Positions 17,371-26,493 are shown, counted from the first letter of the stretch. The stretch: 64,000 nt of DNA from Lacticaseibacillus paracasei subsp. paracasei (GCF_000829035.1 NZ_AP012541.1:1178001-1242000); one strand, 5' to 3'. Numbers and translations are program-made. The notes: generated by a model not told the origin, from the sequence alone.

Positions 17371-19011
17371 TTATTTCAGATAGGCGTAAACAAAGTTGAA
17401 ACTGTTGCCCGGGCTCGTCTTCAGATCATGGATCTTCGGATTAACCATGCGTGCTGCAACGAGTTGATACAGCGGGATGGCACCGGCTTGATTGACCAGC
17501 AACTGTTCAGCTTCAGTCATGTCCTTGAAGCGGGCAGTCGGGTTGTTAGCATCCGCACCGTTACTCTTAGCCATGAGCTTATCATAGTCAGCATTTTGCC
17601 ACTGGCCATGGTTGTATTCACTGTTACTCGTGAACAAATCGAGATAGGTGTTGGGATCTGGATAATCCGCCCCCCAAGTACTGAGGACCATGTCAAAATC
17701 GTGGGTGGCAGCGCGCTGCTGACGGTTCTTAGCTGGCACACTGGCGATACTGATTTTGAGGCCTGGCAAATTCTCTTGCAAAGCACCTTGAAGATATTCT
17801 TGAGTTGCCTTGACTGCATCAACATCATCACCTAGCAGCTCAACATCAACTGTTTTGGTGCCAACTTCTTTCAGGCCTTCTGCCCACAATGTTTGAGCTT
17901 TCTTCTTATTGTAGGTTGTGATGGCCTTCGTGTTCTTGGCGACCGCTGTCGCATAATCGGTGCTGCTGTCCGGCAACTGACTGAGATCAGCCGGGGTAAT
18001 GCCACGGGCGACAATAGAACCGTCAGCTAACACATTTTTAACAAAAGAGTCGCGATTGATCGCCATGGAGATGGCCTGGCGAATCTTGGTATTCTTGAAT
18101 GCCGGGACCTTGTTTTCATTTAATTCAAGGAAGTAAGTCCGGGCCCGTTTAGTGGCAACATAACCAGTCTTGCCCTTTTGTTGGGCAGCGAGCTGGCCGG
18201 TTAAATTGGCATCGTCAAGTTTACCAGTGCGATATAGGTCAAGTGCCGTATTGGTATCCTTAACTACCTGAACGTCAATTTGCGTCAAATGAACATTCTT
18301 TTTGTTCCAATAGTTGGTATTTTTAACTTCTGTCCATTTATCGCCAGTGCCGGTCCAGCCTTTGGATTTAAAAGCGCCGTTCGACAAAGTATATTGCGAC
18401 TTGGTACCGTACTTGGCGCCCCATGCCTTAACCTTCTTAGCAGGTTGCGGGAAAAACGCAACGTTATTTAACAAGCTATTGAAGTAAGGAATCGGGTGTT
18501 CAAGCGTGACTTCTATAGTTTTATCATTAATAGCCTTGATGCCCAGATCTGTTGCCGGCTTTTTGCCTGCACGAATGTCGTCCGCATTCTTGATGCCAGA
18601 GTACATGTTGGCCTGAGTGGACTTGGTAGCTGGATCAACGGTTCGCTGCCAAGCAAAAACGAAATCTTGGGCTGTAACCGGGGTGCCGTCACTCCACTTG
18701 GCATTGCGTAACGTAAAGGTGTAGGTGAGGCCATTATTTGTCGGCTTCACGATTTTGGTCGCCATCGCTGGTTGCAGGTCGTGACCGTAGTATTTATATA
18801 ACCCGTTCATGGTATCAATGATAGCCTGTCCAGAGACACCTTCAGATGCTTTACTTGGATCAAGCGTTTGCAACACATCGGCTTCCATTCGGTGCCAGAC
18901 CTGTTGCTTGCTGGAACTAGAACTGTCCTTGCTCGATTGGGTACCGCATGCAGTCAGTACAAAAGTGAGTGCTGCAGCAGCAACCACAAGCCATTTTTGT
19001 TGTGTTTTCAA
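17371..19011 (-). CDS. Oligopeptide-binding lipoprotein (OppA family, SBP_bac_5)
   Basis: 546 residues. The N-terminus KTQQKWLVVAAAALTFVLTACG is a lipoprotein signal with lipobox LTAC, so it is anchored outside the membrane. The body has family-5 landmarks: LTYTFTLRNAKWSDGTPVTAQDFVFAWQR near 85-115 and ISMAINRDSFVKNVL near 320. It captures extracellular peptides for an Opp permease. No permease or ATPase gene lies nearby, so it is an orphan that would share an Opp system encoded elsewhere. TTG 19011 follows GGAGGGG with a 6-base spacer. Confidence 0.93.
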   Translation of the reverse strand: MKTQQKWLVVAAAALTFVLTACGTQSSKDSSSSSKQQVWHRMEADVLQTLDPSKASEGVSGQAIIDTMNGLYKYYGHDLQPAMATKIVKPTNNGLTYTFTLRNAKWSDGTPVTAQDFVFAWQRTVDPATKSTQANMYSGIKNADDIRAGKKPATDLGIKAINDKTIEVTLEHPIPYFNSLLNNVAFFPQPAKKVKAWGAKYGTKSQYTLSNGAFKSKGWTGTGDKWTEVKNTNYWNKKNVHLTQIDVQVVKDTNTALDLYRTGKLDDANLTGQLAAQQKGKTGYVATKRARTYFLELNENKVPAFKNTKIRQAISMAINRDSFVKNVLADGSIVARGITPADLSQLPDSSTDYATAVAKNTKAITTYNKKKAQTLWAEGLKEVGTKTVDVELLGDDVDAVKATQEYLQGALQENLPGLKISIASVPAKNRQQRAATHDFDMVLSTWGADYPDPNTYLDLFTSNSEYNHGQWQNADYDKLMAKSNGADANNPTARFKDMTEAEQLLVNQAGAIPLYQLVAARMVNPKIHDLKTSPGNSFNFVYAYLK

Positions 19012-19148
19012 ATCATGCCCCTCCAATTTGTAAGCTGTTACTAGAATAGCAATCTCCTTACAAAAAGCAAGTGTTTTGTATGAACTGATGCTTTTTGAAT
19101 GACAGCTTAAAAACCCAGTTCACGAATGGACTAGGCAAAGGCGTGATC

Positions 19149-20045
19149 TTAGACGTTGTGGTCGCGAAAGGTGAGCGTGACAGCAAATTGTTGCCTGTCT
19201 GCTTGCAGCGTCATTTTCCCGCCAAGCGTGGTGGTGAGTGATTGCACAATGCTCAGACCCAAGCCAACGCTTTGGGTTGTCCGAGCCGAATCGGTTGTGT
19301 AGAACCTGTCAACGAGCTGGTCAGCATTCGCAAGCGGTTTGTCGGTGTTGTTGGTGAAGGTGATGGTCAAGTGCTGCTCATCTTGGCGAACGAGCGTGAC
19401 ACTAGCCTGATTCTTGGCATATTTTAGCCAGTTACCAATAAGATTTTGGAAAACTCGGCGCATCATCGTCTCATCGGTTGTTAAAAGAAGATTGGGTGCG
19501 ATTTTTGGGGTTACCTGCATACCATTGGCCGTCAATTGGTCAAAATAATCAAATAATTCAGTTTCGAGTAATTTTGATAAGTTGATAGGTTTTTGCTTTA
19601 ACGCCGTGGATTTCTCCTGAATGAGATTGAAGTCCATCAGGTAATGTAAGTAGTAATTAACAGATCGCAAATTGTGTGCCACGCGGGCCAGCGATTGTTT
19701 GGCGTCGGCGTGCGGATCGCGATTTAGAAGTTGAACGTAGCCAGTTGCGACGGTCAGCGGGGTTTTAATATCATGCGTCAAATTCAGCAACATCTGATGA
19801 ATCTTTTTTTCTTGCGCAATTTGCTCAAGCCGCAACTGGCGGGTGGCATTCAGATTGTCATTAATCCCAGCTGCGAGTTTACGAACCAAAGGAAAATTGG
19901 TATTGGTTGTCACCCCAGCGTTAGTCTCGATGTGATTAATATAGGTGAGTTCGCGATTGATACGGCGGATATCGATGATGATCAACAAAAGAGTGATCGC
20001 CAATACAAGACAAATGACGCTGAGTCCGATGATGATACCAAGCAT
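19149..20045 (-). CDS. Sensor histidine kinase (HisKA/HATPase)
   Basis: 298 residues, a short kinase with one N-terminal transmembrane helix (about 3-25) and almost no extracellular loop. The H-box is LNLTHDIKTPLT (His near 90), the N-box RRVFQNLIGNWLKYAK, and the G-box SVGLGLSIVQSL. Kinases of this shape, without a sensing domain and next to an ABC exporter, usually respond to cell-envelope stress or peptide antibiotics through the transporter. It is the partner of the response regulator 70 bp upstream. ATG 20045 follows AAAGGAGAAGG. Confidence 0.92.
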   Translation of the reverse strand: MLGIIIGLSVICLVLAITLLLIIIDIRRINRELTYINHIETNAGVTTNTNFPLVRKLAAGINDNLNATRQLRLEQIAQEKKIHQMLLNLTHDIKTPLTVATGYVQLLNRDPHADAKQSLARVAHNLRSVNYYLHYLMDFNLIQEKSTALKQKPINLSKLLETELFDYFDQLTANGMQVTPKIAPNLLLTTDETMMRRVFQNLIGNWLKYAKNQASVTLVRQDEQHLTITFTNNTDKPLANADQLVDRFYTTDSARTTQSVGLGLSIVQSLTTTLGGKMTLQADRQQFAVTLTFRDHNV

Positions 20046-20115
20046 AGCCTTCTCCTTTGAAAAACATTTTTCGATTGCTAGCAGTTATCCTTAAAAATGA
20101 TCCGTAGCTAACTAG

Positions 20116-20793
20116 CTATATCAACCGAACGCCGATGCCCCAGATTGATACAATATACTTCGGATCTTTTGCCAGATCATTGATTTTGGTGCGTAAATTG
20201 CTAATGTGCACGTTCAGCGTATTATCTGCGTTCATGAACGGCTCGCCCCACACCTGCTCATATAATTGTTGTTTGTCGAAAACTTGATGGGGATCGCGCA
20301 TCATCAACGCCAGCATCGCATACTCTTTTTTCGGCAGGGTCAGCGGTTGATTGTTGACAGTAACCGCATGACGTTTGAGATTCAGCGTGATTTCACCAAC
20401 CTGTAAGTGATCTTGTGTTTTAGCCGATGGTGCAGGCAACGTTTGACGCAACTGCACCTGAACCCGAGCCAATAACTCGTCAATGTCAAACGGTTTGGTT
20501 AAATAATCATTGGCGCCTTGTTGCAGAAGCGCGACAGTTTTTTGCTTGTCTTGAATGGCGGTAAGGACCAAAACTGGCACGCTAGACGTTTTGCGAATGG
20601 TCGTCAAAACACTTTCACCGGTGACGTTTGGCAGCATTAAGTCAAGAATAATCAAGTCAGGTGCTTCCTGATGAAATTGTGCTAAGGCACTGATACCGTC
20701 ATAAGCTTGGATCACAGCGTAGTAGGGTGATAATACATCTCTTAACAAGGCTTGAATATCTTGATGATCTTCGACAATTAAGATTTTGGCCAT
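20116..20793 (-). CDS. OmpR/PhoB-family response regulator
   Basis: 225 residues. The receiver domain has the acidic pair in ILIVEDHQD, the phosphoacceptor Asp in LIILDLMLPN (about 52) and Lys in DYLTKPFDIDELLARV. A winged-helix DNA-binding domain follows from about residue 130 (LTLPKKEYAMLALMM, then HISNLRTKI). I start it at ATG 20793, behind AGGAGGTG; the longer frame would read into the palindromic repeat. It probably controls the divergent ABC transporter genes at 21068-22764. Confidence 0.94.
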   Translation of the reverse strand: MAKILIVEDHQDIQALLRDVLSPYYAVIQAYDGISALAQFHQEAPDLIILDLMLPNVTGESVLTTIRKTSSVPVLVLTAIQDKQKTVALLQQGANDYLTKPFDIDELLARVQVQLRQTLPAPSAKTQDHLQVGEITLNLKRHAVTVNNQPLTLPKKEYAMLALMMRDPHQVFDKQQLYEQVWGEPFMNADNTLNVHISNLRTKINDLAKDPKYIVSIWGIGVRLI

Positions 20794-20809
20794 GCTGTCA
20801 CACCTCCTA

Positions 20810-20927
20810 AACGCGTTCGCAGCCGCAGAAACCTGCACATAAGGACCTCAAGTACAATGGTCAAAGTGCGACCATCGCACTTGAGGCCGCTTATGCTCCG
20901 GTTTCTAACCGCGGCTGCTCACGCTCT
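20810..20927. repeat. Palindromic intergenic repeat
   Basis: A full copy: left arm ACGCGTTCGCAGCCGCAGAA, inner ACCTCAAGTACAATGGTC with its imperfect inverse GACCATCGCACTTGAGG, and right arm CTCCGGTTTCTAACCGCGGC. It sits between the divergent response regulator and ABC genes. Its start nearly touches the regulator's ribosome binding site. Confidence 0.8.
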
Positions 20928-21067
20928 CTCCTAATAGTGTAAGCTATAAGAGCAGTTTTTCACAATTTAGGTTTAATTAAGGATTCATTATATAGCCAGT
21001 TAAGAAAGGCCAGTTAAGCTGATTTTGTAAGCAAAAAGCGGTGACAAAATGGTGGAGGGAGATTGCT

Positions 21068-21997
21068 ATGACACAATCAGTGTTAACGATTGAACATGTT
21101 AGCAAACAGTTTGGGCGTTTTCAGGCATTAGATCAGGTCAGTTTCACAGTTGAAAAAGGGGATATTTATGGCTTAATTGGCGAAAACGGGGCGGGTAAGA
21201 CTACTTTAATGCGGTTGATTACCGGCTTGTCACCGATGCAGCACGGAACCGTCACATTACTAGGTGAGCAAGCTGGTCACTATCAACATGCACTTAATCG
21301 AATTGGAGCTGTGATTGAAAGCCCAGCAGCGTTTGAGAAGTTGACCGTTTACCAAAATTTGCGGTTGTGCGCAATTCAACATGGCATTCAAGATAAACAG
21401 GCCATCACGGAAGCGATTGATTTTGTGGGACTCAAAGCGAAGCAAACCACCAAAGTCAAACATCTTTCTTTAGGACAGAAACAACGACTAGGTTTGGCGT
21501 TAGCGATTTTACCGCGTCCGGATTTTCTGATTCTTGATGAACCGATTAACGGCCTTGATCCTTCGGGTATTATGGAATTTCGCCAATTATTGAAACGCTT
21601 GAACGAGGAGCAGCAGACAACCATTCTAATCTCCAGCCATATTTTAAGTGAGTTGTATCAAGTGTCCACCCGATTTGGCATTATTCATCATGGACGGATG
21701 ATCAAACAACTGACCAAGGCTGAGCTGGATAAAGCCAATCAATCAGGCTTAGCGGCTACCGTTGATGATACGGCACTGGCAGCACAGGTCTTGGATCAAC
21801 ATGGGTATCAAGATTTTGACATCATTGACGATCATCATCTTTTGTTGAGACAACCGGAAGTTAATGCAGCGGCGGTGAACCAATTGCTTGTGACCAGTGG
21901 CGTGGGTGTTCAGGATATTAGTCATCAAGCCGGGTCACTGGAACAATTTTACATGCAGTTACTGGGGCAAACAGAGAAGCAGGAGGGGCAAGCATGA
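21068..21997 (+). CDS. ABC transporter ATP-binding protein (BcrA-like)
   Basis: 309 residues. The Walker A motif GENGAGKTT is near residues 40-48, the signature LSLGQKQRLGLALAI near 135-149, and the Walker B DFLILDEPINGLDP near 155-168. A C-terminal extension of about 90 residues is typical of the BcrA/LanF type involved in antimicrobial peptide export or immunity. ATG 21068 follows GGAGGGAG. The permease overlaps its stop by 4 bases (ATGA), so the two are coupled. Divergent from the two-component system, which likely regulates it. Confidence 0.93.
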   Translation: MTQSVLTIEHVSKQFGRFQALDQVSFTVEKGDIYGLIGENGAGKTTLMRLITGLSPMQHGTVTLLGEQAGHYQHALNRIGAVIESPAAFEKLTVYQNLRLCAIQHGIQDKQAITEAIDFVGLKAKQTTKVKHLSLGQKQRLGLALAILPRPDFLILDEPINGLDPSGIMEFRQLLKRLNEEQQTTILISSHILSELYQVSTRFGIIHHGRMIKQLTKAELDKANQSGLAATVDDTALAAQVLDQHGYQDFDIIDDHHLLLRQPEVNAAAVNQLLVTSGVGVQDISHQAGSLEQFYMQLLGQTEKQEGQA

Positions 21998-22764
21998 TTA
22001 ATCAAATTCGGGCCGACTTCTATCGTCAAATCCATACAACGGGCATGTACATCATGCTTGTGCTGACGATTATCTATGCGGCCACGACAACCTTAGGACA
22101 GAGTGTTGGCGGCGTGACAGTGCGTGGCGACAGTGGTCAATTTGCCCAAGTTGGGGGTAAATCGTGGTCAGTTTTGACTGGCATTAAAGTGGCGAATATG
22201 GGTGAAACGATGCTGCTTTACGTTTTTATCGGCGTTTTTGTCATTGTTTTCGGGTATGAGTTCAGTCAAAAGGTTTACAAAAACACCTTAATCTCGGGTA
22301 TCTCGCGGTTAGCGTTTGTCCTAGCCAAGTATTTGGTGATGTTACTGGACTTACTGCTACTATTCGCTGTCAATTTCCTAACCGTACTGATGGCCGGACT
22401 TGTTGCTGGACGGCCATTAGGCGGGAGCTGGGGAACATTGTTTGGAACCTTCAGCCTGAGTTTCGTGGCTGCGACCTTCTTTGTGAGTGTGATTTTCAGT
22501 ATAGGTGTTTTCCTGCTGGTGTTAACTGGATCGATTTTGATACCGGCGATCGTGGTGGTGGTCTTTCCCCTCATCATTGGCGTGCTCCATGTACTCGGTG
22601 AGTGGGACTGGATTAAATATATCGACTTCTTCGGCGTCGCCCAAAATATCGGCGTCGGTGGCATGAAGGTTAGTGCGTTGCCCCCGTATATCGCTGTCAG
22701 TTTAGCGCTATTAGTTGTGATGATTGGCTCATCAGCGTTAATGTTGCGAAACAAGGAACTGTAA
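21994..22764 (+). CDS. ABC transporter permease (ABC-2 type, bacitracin/lantibiotic immunity-like)
   Basis: 256 residues with about six transmembrane segments. The first (about 15-35) is followed by an extracellular stretch rich in Gly/Ser, then closely spaced hydrophobic helices from residue 70 onward. It is translated with the preceding ATPase through an ATGA overlap. Together they form an exporter that most likely removes a peptide antibiotic or protects the envelope; the substrate is not visible in the sequence. Confidence 0.88.
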   Translation: MINQIRADFYRQIHTTGMYIMLVLTIIYAATTTLGQSVGGVTVRGDSGQFAQVGGKSWSVLTGIKVANMGETMLLYVFIGVFVIVFGYEFSQKVYKNTLISGISRLAFVLAKYLVMLLDLLLLFAVNFLTVLMAGLVAGRPLGGSWGTLFGTFSLSFVAATFFVSVIFSIGVFLLVLTGSILIPAIVVVVFPLIIGVLHVLGEWDWIKYIDFFGVAQNIGVGGMKVSALPPYIAVSLALLVVMIGSSALMLRNKEL

Positions 22765-22781
22765 CTGACCTTTTAAGATTT

Positions 22782-22829
22782 AAAAACGATCCGCATTTTG
22801 GCTAGTTGGCCTTGTGCGGATCGCTTTTT
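22782..22829. terminator. Bidirectional terminator
   Basis: AAAAACGATCCGCA pairs with TGCGGATCGCTTTTT. It lies between the convergent ABC permease and LysR genes. Confidence 0.8.
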
Positions 22830-22838
22830 AGTTGCCTG

Positions 22839-23717
22839 TTAAACAGTCTCGATTAATTGGTTGAAAATTTCCAAAAATTTCTGGGCGGCGCCAGACATTG
22901 GGACGTTTTTCGTCCAGATTAAGGCCATCTTGGTGGTTAGTGTCGGCGAAAAGGGAACGAATTCTAGCTGCATTTCATCATGGCCGATTAAATGGCTGAG
23001 ACCGACAATATACCCGGAACCGAGTTGAGCAAGCAGACCAGCATTGTAAATCAAGTTGTAGCGAGCCACGACTTGATTAGGGTTAAAGGCGTGGCCGGCC
23101 CAATCAGTGAGCATTTTGACAACTGGTTCGCGTTCCGAAACGATCAACGCCTGACCCCGAATCGTTTCTGGTGAAATAGCGGTTTGCGCCGCTAGCGGAT
23201 CGGAAATGGGGATGAGAAGGCCCCAGCGATTTTCACCTGGGATACGGCGATAGGCATATTTATACGTGTCGGCCGGATCAATCACGACGCCAAAGTCGAG
23301 TAAACCATGGTCTAACCGCTCCTTAATATCATCGGCATTGCCGCTGTATAGCTGCAGTGTCACATCAGGAAAAGCAGCGATCAATTGTTGCGCTGCCTTT
23401 AACACAATCTGATTAAGTCGTGACTCGCCAAGACCAATTGCCAGCGTACCGCTGACGGCATGGTCATCGACAATGTCTGCAACCGCAGCGTCTGTCAACG
23501 TGAGAATTTGTCTGGCGCGATTCACCAAATACGTCCCATTAGCGGTTAAGCTTATTGCCCGACTTTTTCGGTTAAACAGCTTTGTACCGAGTTCTGTTTC
23601 CAACTCCTGCATTTGCCGCGACAAAGCAGGTTGCGAAATATGGATGGCATTGGCAGCGGCCGTAATCGTACCGGCGTCGGCAATCGCCACGAGATAGCGC
23701 AATGTTCGTAATTCCAT
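22839..23717 (-). CDS. LysR-family transcriptional regulator
   Basis: 292 residues. The N-terminal winged helix (MELRTLRYLVAIADAGTITAAANAIHISQPALSRQMQELE) is classic LysR. The effector-binding domain starts near residue 90. It is divergent from a cupin/CMD/NmrA cluster starting at 23832, which it probably controls. The 114-bp intergenic region contains ATAATACTATATGTTAT, an AT-rich dyad of the kind LysR proteins bind. Effector unknown. Confidence 0.93.
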   Translation of the reverse strand: MELRTLRYLVAIADAGTITAAANAIHISQPALSRQMQELETELGTKLFNRKSRAISLTANGTYLVNRARQILTLTDAAVADIVDDHAVSGTLAIGLGESRLNQIVLKAAQQLIAAFPDVTLQLYSGNADDIKERLDHGLLDFGVVIDPADTYKYAYRRIPGENRWGLLIPISDPLAAQTAISPETIRGQALIVSEREPVVKMLTDWAGHAFNPNQVVARYNLIYNAGLLAQLGSGYIVGLSHLIGHDEMQLEFVPFSPTLTTKMALIWTKNVPMSGAAQKFLEIFNQLIETV

Positions 23718-23831
23718 GAAAAGGCCTCCGATACATAAGGAAATATCATAATACTATATGTTATATAAGCATTATACATTTTAAGTCATCGGACCGATAA
23801 TAACCTTAAACATTGAAAGAAGGCATTCGTC

Positions 23832-24248
23832 ATGAATGACAAGAATCAAAACGCCGGACTTTTCGGCTTAGGTGAAGCTAATACCGCTTACCAACAGTAT
23901 TTTACGGGCAACAGTTATCTGAATGGTTTGGTCGCCGCGGCAGATGAGATCGATGTGACTGTTGCCAACGTGACATTCGAACCTGGTTGCCGGAACAATT
24001 GGCATATTCATCACAATGGTTTTCAGATTTTACTGGTCACAAGCGGTGAGGGCTGGTACCAGGAAGCCGGTAAGCCAGCACAATTGCTGCATCCCGGTGA
24101 TGTGGTCACGATTCATGAAGGCGTGAAGCACTGGCACGGCGCAACCAAAGACAGCTGGTTTAGTCATGTGGCGATCACCAAAGGTACTAGTGAATGGTTG
24201 GAACCTGTTTCGGATCAAGCTTATTCGCAGCTAACGGAGGCACAATAA
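23832..24248 (+). CDS. Cupin-domain protein
   Basis: 138 residues, a single cupin barrel. Motif 1 spans about 52-70 (FEPGCRNNWHIHHNGFQILLVTSGEGWYQ) with metal-binding His residues, and motif 2 is near 90-105 (LHPGDVVTIHEGVKHWHGA). Such small cupins are often found next to carboxymuconolactone decarboxylase-like genes, as here, but the reaction is unknown. GAAGGAGC-like sequence is weak; AAAGAAGG precedes the ATG. First gene of a three-gene operon with tight spacing. Confidence 0.9.
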   Translation: MNDKNQNAGLFGLGEANTAYQQYFTGNSYLNGLVAAADEIDVTVANVTFEPGCRNNWHIHHNGFQILLVTSGEGWYQEAGKPAQLLHPGDVVTIHEGVKHWHGATKDSWFSHVAITKGTSEWLEPVSDQAYSQLTEAQ

Positions 24249-24249
24249 G

Positions 24250-24567
24250 ATGGCAAAACAAACAGCAGGACGCAAACAGTTGGAAAAATTTGCCCCACAG
24301 TTTGCTGCATTGAATGACGATGTTTTGTTTGGGGAAGTTTGGGCAAAAGAGAATGAACTGTCTGCCCATGATCGCAGCATGATCACGATTGCTTGCCTTA
24401 TGACCAGTGGCGATTTTCCACAACTCAAAGCCCATTTACAATTAGGAAAAGAACACGGCCTGACGAAAGAGGAAGTCGTTGCTGAAATCACTCATCTCGC
24501 TTTTTACGCCGGCTGGCCAAAGGCGTGGTCTGCGTTTAATCTGGCGAAAGAAGTGTATGGCGAATGA
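24250..24567 (+). CDS. Carboxymuconolactone decarboxylase family protein
   Basis: 105 residues. The region ELSAHDRSMITIACLMTSGDFPQLKAHLQLGKEHGLTKEEVVAEITHLAFYAGWP is typical of the CMD/AhpD fold. It has a single Cys at the usual position rather than a CxxC, so an AhpD-like peroxidase role is unlikely. It starts 1 base after the cupin stop and overlaps the next gene by 4 bases. The cluster may act on a small ring or lactone compound, or in redox protection; this is inference. Confidence 0.9.
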   Translation: MAKQTAGRKQLEKFAPQFAALNDDVLFGEVWAKENELSAHDRSMITIACLMTSGDFPQLKAHLQLGKEHGLTKEEVVAEITHLAFYAGWPKAWSAFNLAKEVYGE

Positions 24568-25199
24568 TAAACGTCCTCATACTTGGTGCTGCCAGTCAGA
24601 TTTCACGCTTTTTAATTCCAGATTTGTTGGCAGATAAAACTGTGAACCTGACGCTATTTGCCCGCCGAGCACCGCAACGGTTAGGGCAATATGCAGGTGA
24701 GTCGCGTGTGACGTTGGTTGACGGCGACTGGAATCAAGAAGCCGATATTGAACAGGTTATGCCGAATCAAGACATCGTTTTTCTGGCAAGTTCCAGTCTC
24801 GTTGGTAATTAAAATGTTGTCACAGCGATGAAACATACCGATGTCCAACGGTTGATTGTCGCAGGCGGCCTTGGGATTGACGATGAAGTTGCCGGCAAGT
24901 TTGGCAACTGGAATGCGCGGATGATGGGAGATTACACACCATACAAACAGGCCGCAAAGGTGATTTTAGACAGCGGCTTGAATACCACTTATCTTCGCAT
25001 GACATGGTTATACGACGAAAACGGCAACGAAAAGTATGAAATCGTGCCAGAAGGCCAGCCGTTGCGCGGAACTCAGGTGACGCGTCAGGCGGTAGCGAAG
25101 TTGGTGACTGCCATCGTGAGACAGCCCAGTTTATACCAATACGCAAATATTGGCGTTGTTGAACCGGGGACTGAGTGGGACAAACCATCGTTTTATTAA
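24564..25199 (+). pseudogene. NAD(P)-binding (NmrA-like/SDR) protein, nonsense mutated
   Basis: The first 82 codons encode a Rossmann start (VLILGAASQISRFLIPDLL) and stop at TAA 24810-24812. The same frame continues without a break after the TAA: NVVTAMKHTDVQRLIVAGGLGIDD... to a normal stop at 25199, giving 211 codons in all. Sense coding on both sides means one base change made the stop (from AAA, CAA or GAA). The product would be an NmrA/SDR5-type reductase or epimerase-like protein. As read, it yields an 82-residue fragment. Restart at ATG 24828 is possible but lacks a good ribosome site. Confidence 0.85.
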
Positions 25200-25217
25200 A
25201 GTTGCATGATTCATCTG

Positions 25218-25261
25218 AACCACCGATCAATTCGCAAATTAGAATTGATCGGTGGTTTTTT
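25218..25261 (+). terminator. Terminator of the cupin/CMD/NmrA cluster
   Basis: AACCACCGATCAATT pairs with AATTGATCGGTGGTT, followed by TTTTT. Confidence 0.85.
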
Positions 25262-25328
25262 GAGATGCTACCTTGATGCTAGCTGATTAGAGCACTGGGG
25301 TTGTCATTCAGGATCAAAAGAATTACGC

Positions 25329-25350
25329 TTGTTCTATGAATATCGAACAA
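25329..25350. promoter_or_regulatory. Operator 1 of the ArsR-family regulator
   Basis: A dyad TTGTTC-N10-GAACAA with inner AT...AT symmetry. It covers the start codon of the ArsR gene. Twenty of 22 bases match the reverse complement of the site at 25633-25654. Confidence 0.7.
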
Positions 25351-25620
25351 GCAGATCAAACAATGGCGAATATTTTTAAAGTTCTAGGTGAACCGCATCG
25401 AATTGAGATTTTGCGTATCCTTTATCATGCTGGTCGAGAATTGACGTGCTCAGAAGTCAGTGCCCAGTTAAATTTGAGTAAATCGACAGTGTCATATCAT
25501 TTTCGAGCTATGCGGTTAGCGGGCTTGACGAATACGCGCCAAGTAGCACAAATCAAGTATCTGTCTATCAATACGGCAGTTTTTGATCGGTTTTTACCGG
25601 GGTTTTTAGCGACCCTGTAA
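25336..25620 (+). CDS. ArsR-family winged-helix regulator
   Basis: 94 residues. The domain covers most of the protein: VLGEPHRIEILRILYHAG, then LTCSEVSAQLNLSKSTVSYHFRAMRLAGL and a wing TRQVAQIKYLS. There is no metal-binding Cys pair, so it probably senses something else, such as redox state or an organic ligand. ATG 25336 is embedded in its operator and has no good ribosome site; ATG 25363 is an alternative that would remove nine residues. It likely represses itself and the downstream GST-like gene. Confidence 0.88.
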   Translation: MNIEQADQTMANIFKVLGEPHRIEILRILYHAGRELTCSEVSAQLNLSKSTVSYHFRAMRLAGLTNTRQVAQIKYLSINTAVFDRFLPGFLATL

Positions 25621-25632
25621 TTTTTGGCTTGC

Positions 25633-25654
25633 TTGTTCGATATTCATCGAATAA
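25633..25654. promoter_or_regulatory. Operator 2, upstream of the GST-like gene
   Basis: TTGTTCGATATTCAT then CGAATAA, the inverted near-copy of the site over the ArsR start. It ends just before the AAAGGAG of the next gene, where bound repressor would block transcription. Confidence 0.7.
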
Positions 25655-25668
25655 AGGAGATGTACCAC

Positions 25669-26298
25669 ATGCTTAAATTATTTTATGCTTCAGGAACCAG
25701 TGCAATGGCGCCGCATATTCTACTGACTGACGCGGGACTTAATTTTGAGTTGGAAAAGGTGAACTTAGATCAAAAAACTTGGCGCGGTGGCGATTACGAT
25801 CAAATCAACGCCAAGTCTTATGTGCCGACCTTGCAAATAGCGCCAGAACAATACTTAACAGAATGTGCTGTGATTTTAGAGTACATTGACTTTCAAGCCC
25901 GACAAAATGATAGTAGCAATTATGCCACAGATGAATACTGGCAGGAGCGGGTGTGGCTCAACTATATTGCCACAGAACTCCACAAAAACTTTATTTCGCC
26001 TTTTCGGAAGGGTAATTGGCTACCTAATACGGATGATAGCAAACGGTTGGTGTGGCAGCGAGTTGCCCCGCGACTAGCTTATGTTGAAGCACGGTTTCAG
26101 GGACCATGGCTAATGGGGCAGCATTTTTCAATGACGGATCCTTATCTGTTTGTCATGACAAATTGGATGCACCGGCTTGATTTTTCATTTGATCATTTGC
26201 CAAAATTAAAGGCCTTTGACGAGCGAATGCGACAACGGCCAAGTGTGCAGGAAGTTCTGCGGGTGGAAGGGAAGCCGCACAGCGTTACTGATGGTTAA
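25669..26298 (+). CDS. Glutathione S-transferase family protein
   Basis: 209 residues. An N-terminal thioredoxin-like domain ([32 protein letters not shown]) is followed by a cis-Pro SYVPTLQI motif (about 52-60) and [11 protein letters not shown]. The helical C-terminal domain starts near 90. The Ser/Cys-type active site is near SGTSA. It may conjugate or reduce electrophiles using glutathione or another thiol. ATG 25669 follows AAAGGAG. Controlled by the adjacent ArsR-type regulator, to judge from the shared operators. Confidence 0.88.
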   Translation: MLKLFYASGTSAMAPHILLTDAGLNFELEKVNLDQKTWRGGDYDQINAKSYVPTLQIAPEQYLTECAVILEYIDFQARQNDSSNYATDEYWQERVWLNYIATELHKNFISPFRKGNWLPNTDDSKRLVWQRVAPRLAYVEARFQGPWLMGQHFSMTDPYLFVMTNWMHRLDFSFDHLPKLKAFDERMRQRPSVQEVLRVEGKPHSVTDG

Positions 26299-26493
26299 TG
26301 CGGGTGAAGCAGTGACGCTTGTGTCTTTCTTGTGTCCGAACGACACTATTGACAAGGTCTGCTTGAACGAGACTCATGCTTCAAGTAAACTTGTCGGTAC
26401 TTTTACAGATCATTGATGTTCAAAATGAGTGAGACAGAGCCATCAATTTTGCTGATAGTAACCTATTTTGCGATCACAATAAGGAGTAAACTG

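Noticed and set aside
17221..17835. Plus-strand open frame of 204 codons
   Set aside because: It is an antisense shadow of the oppA-like lipoprotein gene, with no ribosome site and no family pattern.
22275..22754. Minus-strand open frame of 159 codons
   Set aside because: It lies opposite the ABC permease and shows a Lys/Thr/Ile-rich composition typical of a shadow frame.
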